Below, one piece after another: positions 22,404 through 24,270 of a stretch of 24,270 nucleotides of DNA. A program made the translations under genes and the position numbers. The DNA is from Candidatus Bruticola papionis (GTDB lineage Bacteria > Vulcanimicrobiota > Xenobia > Xenobiales > Xenobiaceae), in NCBI GenBank assembly GCA_002407045.1, contig DHKB01000030.1, forward strand, positions 21,937 to 46,206. Direction: 5' to 3'. Under the pieces are notes generated by a model. That model saw nothing but the letters and a program-made list of their open reading frames with translations, was not told where the DNA came from and ran no database searches. Positions within the stretch are counted from its first letter, which is position 1; every line of letters begins with the position of its first letter.

Positions 22404-22443
22404 CATCATCAACAATCGCAACTAATTGCGACTAAGCTTCGCT

Positions 22444-23979
22444 CTAATAGGCCAAAGCGAAAAGAACCTTTTCGTTAGTCTCTTCACCACTGTAAATGCA
22501 CTTGCCAGTTTCGCCAGTTTGCTCAAAAGGCACGCAACGAACAGCCGCTTTGGTTTCTTCTTTAATCTTGGCTTCAGCTTCAAGATTTTCTTTGAACCAG
22601 CAGCGTACAAAGCCCCCCTTAGTAAGGGCTTCTTTTAATTCATCGTAAGTATTGACGTCAACAGTACGATCCTCACGATATTTGAGAGCCTTCTGGTACA
22701 TAGCTTCCTGAGCTTCATCCATCTTGGCCATGAACCAAGGATGGCTGACTTCAGCGATCTTGCAAAATTGTTTGCTATTGTCGTGACGCACTTTAAGTAC
22801 AAAAGCTTCACCAGCCACATCACGAGGGCCAACCTCAAAGCGGAAAGGTACACCACGCTGTTCCCAATAGAAGTGCTTTTCAACGGCTCGTCCTTCGCGC
22901 AAGTCGAGAACGATTTTTTGCGTTGCTGAGTCATCAATGAAGATAGAAACAATCTCTCTATTCTTATCACGTTCCAAAGCAGCTTCCAAGCGCTCCTGAC
23001 CGCAAATTTCCCCGGCCAAACGTTTACAATAGGCGATAACTTGCTCTTTTTCTTCATCAGAGCGATAAATGGGCACAATAGCTCCAACTATGGAAGCTAC
23101 CTTAGGAGGCAAGACTAAGCCTTCATCATCGGAGTGAGTCATAATCAAGCCGCCGATTAAGCGGGTAGAAACACCCCAAGAAGTAGTCCAGCAATGGCGC
23201 AACTGGTTTTCCCTATCTAAATACTTGATATCGAAAGCTTTAGCAAAATTCTGGCCCAAGAAGTGAGAAGTACCAGCTTGCAAAGCTTTACCATCTTGCA
23301 TAAGAGCTTCAATGGCGTAAGTTCTGACAGCACCGGGGAATTTTTCGCTTTCGGTTTTGCGTCCCATAACTACAGGCATAGCCAAGAAATCGTGAGCGAA
23401 CTTAGCGTAAACGTTAAGCATTCTCTTGGTCTCTTCTTCGGCTTCTTCAGCAGTTTCGTGAGCAGTATGCCCCTCTTGCCATAAGAACTCGGAAGTACGC
23501 AAGAAGAGACGAGTGCGCATTTCCCAGCGCATAACGTTAGCCCATTGATTAATAAGCACAGGTAAATCGCGATAGCTCTGGATCCATTGTGAATACATAT
23601 GGCCGATAATAGTTTCGGAAGTAGGACGCACCACAAAAGGTTCAGGCAAAGTGGAGCTAGCAGCTAAACGGCCGTCCTCACCTTTTTTCAAAGAAGAGTG
23701 AGTCACAACGGCACACTCCATAGCGAAGCCTTCTACATGCTGGGCCTCTTTTTCTAAAAAGCTTACCGGAATTAAAAGAGGGAAATAAGCATTGACATGA
23801 CCGGTAGCCTTAAAACGACGGTCCATATCACGCTGAATAGCTTCCCACATGGCGTAACCATAAGGGCGAATAACCATGCAACCGCGCACGGGAGAATAAT
23901 CAGCCAATTCGGCAGCTTTAATAACATCAAGATACCACTGAGAATAATCTTTAGCTCTGGTAGTAATATTTTTGGCCAT
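22444..23979 (-). CDS. proS: Prolyl-tRNA synthetase, archaeal/eukaryotic-like type
   Basis: ProS charges tRNA-Pro with proline. The 511-residue protein is of the short type lacking the bacterial editing insertion. Class II motifs are visible: motif 2 region RWEMRTRLFLRTSEFLWQEGHTAH, upstream proline/ATP site VVRPTSETIIGHMYSQW, and motif 3 GVSTRLIGGLIMTHSDDEGLVLPP. The anticodon-binding domain follows (about residues 275-400). The C-terminal domain ends in ALAY, the terminal Tyr being typical of this type. The expected zinc cysteines are incomplete: VRC and GKC remain, while the last pair reads CIYS rather than CxxC. The frame opens ten codons upstream at TTG 24009, but ATG 23979 (MAKNITTRAKDYSQWY) is the normal N-terminus. 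Its AAAGGA is 17 bases away, with a small AT hairpin between. It is flanked by terminators on both sides, so monocistronic. Confidence 0.95.
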   Translation of the reverse strand: MAKNITTRAKDYSQWYLDVIKAAELADYSPVRGCMVIRPYGYAMWEAIQRDMDRRFKATGHVNAYFPLLIPVSFLEKEAQHVEGFAMECAVVTHSSLKKGEDGRLAASSTLPEPFVVRPTSETIIGHMYSQWIQSYRDLPVLINQWANVMRWEMRTRLFLRTSEFLWQEGHTAHETAEEAEEETKRMLNVYAKFAHDFLAMPVVMGRKTESEKFPGAVRTYAIEALMQDGKALQAGTSHFLGQNFAKAFDIKYLDRENQLRHCWTTSWGVSTRLIGGLIMTHSDDEGLVLPPKVASIVGAIVPIYRSDEEKEQVIAYCKRLAGEICGQERLEAALERDKNREIVSIFIDDSATQKIVLDLREGRAVEKHFYWEQRGVPFRFEVGPRDVAGEAFVLKVRHDNSKQFCKIAEVSHPWFMAKMDEAQEAMYQKALKYREDRTVDVNTYDELKEALTKGGFVRCWFKENLEAEAKIKEETKAAVRCVPFEQTGETGKCIYSGEETNEKVLFALAY

Positions 23980-23982
23980 ATG

Positions 23983-24002
23983 ATTTAGTTCTAAATTCCT
24001 TT
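23983..24002 (-). promoter_or_regulatory. proS ribosome-binding region with an intervening AT hairpin
   Basis: On the minus strand AAAGGA (23997-24002) is separated from ATG 23979 by a perfect inverted repeat ATTTAG-AA-CTAAAT (23983-23996) and three bases. Folding would shorten the effective distance from 17 to about 3-5 bases. Confidence 0.4.
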
Positions 24003-24025
24003 CTCGCAAATATATCTTAAAGGCG

Positions 24026-24069
24026 AAAAAGCCTCCGTCTAGAGCTAATTAAAGCCATAGCCGAAGGCT
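24026..24069 (-). terminator. Terminator of the repeat-protein gene
   Basis: On the minus strand AGCCTTCG pairs with CGGAGGCT (one U-G pair) across a 24-base loop, followed by TTTTT. It lies between the stop at 24091 and proS. An alternative AGAGC/GCTCT pairing overlaps it. Confidence 0.75.
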
Positions 24070-24090
24070 CTTATTCTAAGTTAAGCGTCA

Positions 24091-24270
24091 CTAATTGTTG
24101 GCAGTGGGAGTAGCTTCAGCAGCAGAAGCTTCGGTAGCCGGAGCAGCTTCAGTAGCAGGAGCTTCGGTAGCCGGAGTAGCTTCAGCGGCAGGAGCTTCAG
24201 TAGCAGGAGCAGCTTCAGCAGCAGGAGCTTCGGTAGCCGGAGTAGCTTCAGCGGCAGGAGCTTCAGTAGC
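24091..24270 (-). CDS. C-terminal part of an Ala/Thr/Glu/Pro 11-residue repeat protein (partial)
   Basis: The last 59 codons of a minus-strand gene whose start lies beyond the window. The visible protein is five tandem 11-residue units of the form ATEAPAAEATP, with A/T and P/S swaps, ending in TANN. At DNA level this is a 33-bp tandem repeat with few changes, so it is younger or more homogenised than the VxSFPD repeats. Such acidic Ala/Pro-rich tails are usually extended and disordered. In other bacteria they occur as cell-wall spacers, linkers in envelope proteins or tails of nucleic-acid-binding proteins. Nothing here decides between these. Repeat number may vary between strains. Confidence 0.8.
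   Translation of the reverse strand, partial: ATEAPAAEATPATEAPAAEAAPATEAPAAEATPATEAPATEAAPATEASAAEATPTANN
24094..24270. repeat. 33-bp tandem repeat, five visible copies
   Basis: The period of 33 bases corresponds exactly to the 11-residue protein repeat on the minus strand, so the frame is kept. The array continues off the end of the window; its full length is unknown. Confidence 0.85.

Larger units (their letters stand above)
22054..22443 (-). other. 390-bp structured intergenic region upstream of the 483-residue gene
   Basis: No credible protein is encoded here. Apart from the proS terminator (22335-22403), two further structures are visible. The first is an 11-position hairpin (22299-22309 with 22320-22330, two G-T pairs), next to GCTTC copies at 22293-22297 and 22331-22335. 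Both copies can pair with the single GAAGC at 22273-22277, so those pairings exclude each other. The second is a three-part stem: AACGG 22120-22124 with CCGTT 22179-22183, CTCCC 22125-22129 with GGGAG 22166-22170, and CTCC 22139-22142 with GGAG 22154-22157. It is followed on the plus strand by seven T. It could be an mRNA leader or a non-coding RNA; I match it to no known class. Confidence 0.5.

Overview
The window reads as a chromosomal segment of a mesophilic bacterium of moderate-to-low GC, probably from the cyanobacterial side of the tree. My best guess is a non-photosynthetic relative such as Vampirovibrionia/Melainabacteria. This rests on a Ycf45-type R3H ATPase, a long mannose-1-phosphate guanylyltransferase fused to a degenerate phosphomutase, and a long two-module U32 protein. 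No phylogenetic test was possible. Genes are densely packed, and TTG starts and strong rho-independent terminators are common. I see no tRNA, rRNA, CRISPR array, insertion sequence or prophage gene.

Plus-strand block, 1-6146. The tail of an unknown gene and its terminator are followed by a tight three-gene unit: fabI (enoyl-ACP reductase), a 4'-phosphopantetheinyl transferase and a long U32 protein. After a 452-bp gap with no convincing gene comes an endonuclease/exonuclease/phosphatase-fold enzyme. Next is a small secreted protein made of six VxSFPD repeats, which resembles the 7(1) septoil knot family. A bidirectional terminator separates it from the convergent S9 peptidase.

Central divergent pair, 6224-10144. 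A secreted S9 prolyl-oligopeptidase-family enzyme (minus) and a GH13 alpha-amylase-family enzyme (plus) share a 261-bp intergenic region. The amylase has an unusual Ser/Ala/Thr-rich N-terminal extension and no ordinary signal peptide at its best-supported start.

Minus-strand block, 10303-24270, transcribed right to left. In order: the end of an Ala/Glu/Pro-repeat protein, proS, a 483-residue unknown protein preceded by a structured 390-bp region, a 1043-residue nucleotidyltransferase fusion, an acidic coiled-coil unknown, a DUF62 SAM hydroxide adenosyltransferase, an Orn/Lys/Arg decarboxylase-family enzyme, an R3H/Ycf45 ATPase, tmk and holB. The decarboxylase-tmk-holB order recalls the Bacillus yaaO-tmk-yaaQ-yaaR-holB neighbourhood, here with the R3H ATPase inserted. 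Terminators split this block into at least four units: the repeat protein; proS; the 483-residue gene; and the nucleotidyltransferase. The genes from 17168 down to 10303 may form one or more operons.

Functionally the segment mixes housekeeping (fatty acid synthesis, carrier-protein activation, DNA replication and dTTP supply, tRNA charging, nucleotide-sugar synthesis) with probable envelope or extracellular functions. The most novel items are the septoil-like repeat protein, the structured intergenic region at 22054-22443, the fusion protein with its extra C-terminal domain, and the two unrecognised proteins.
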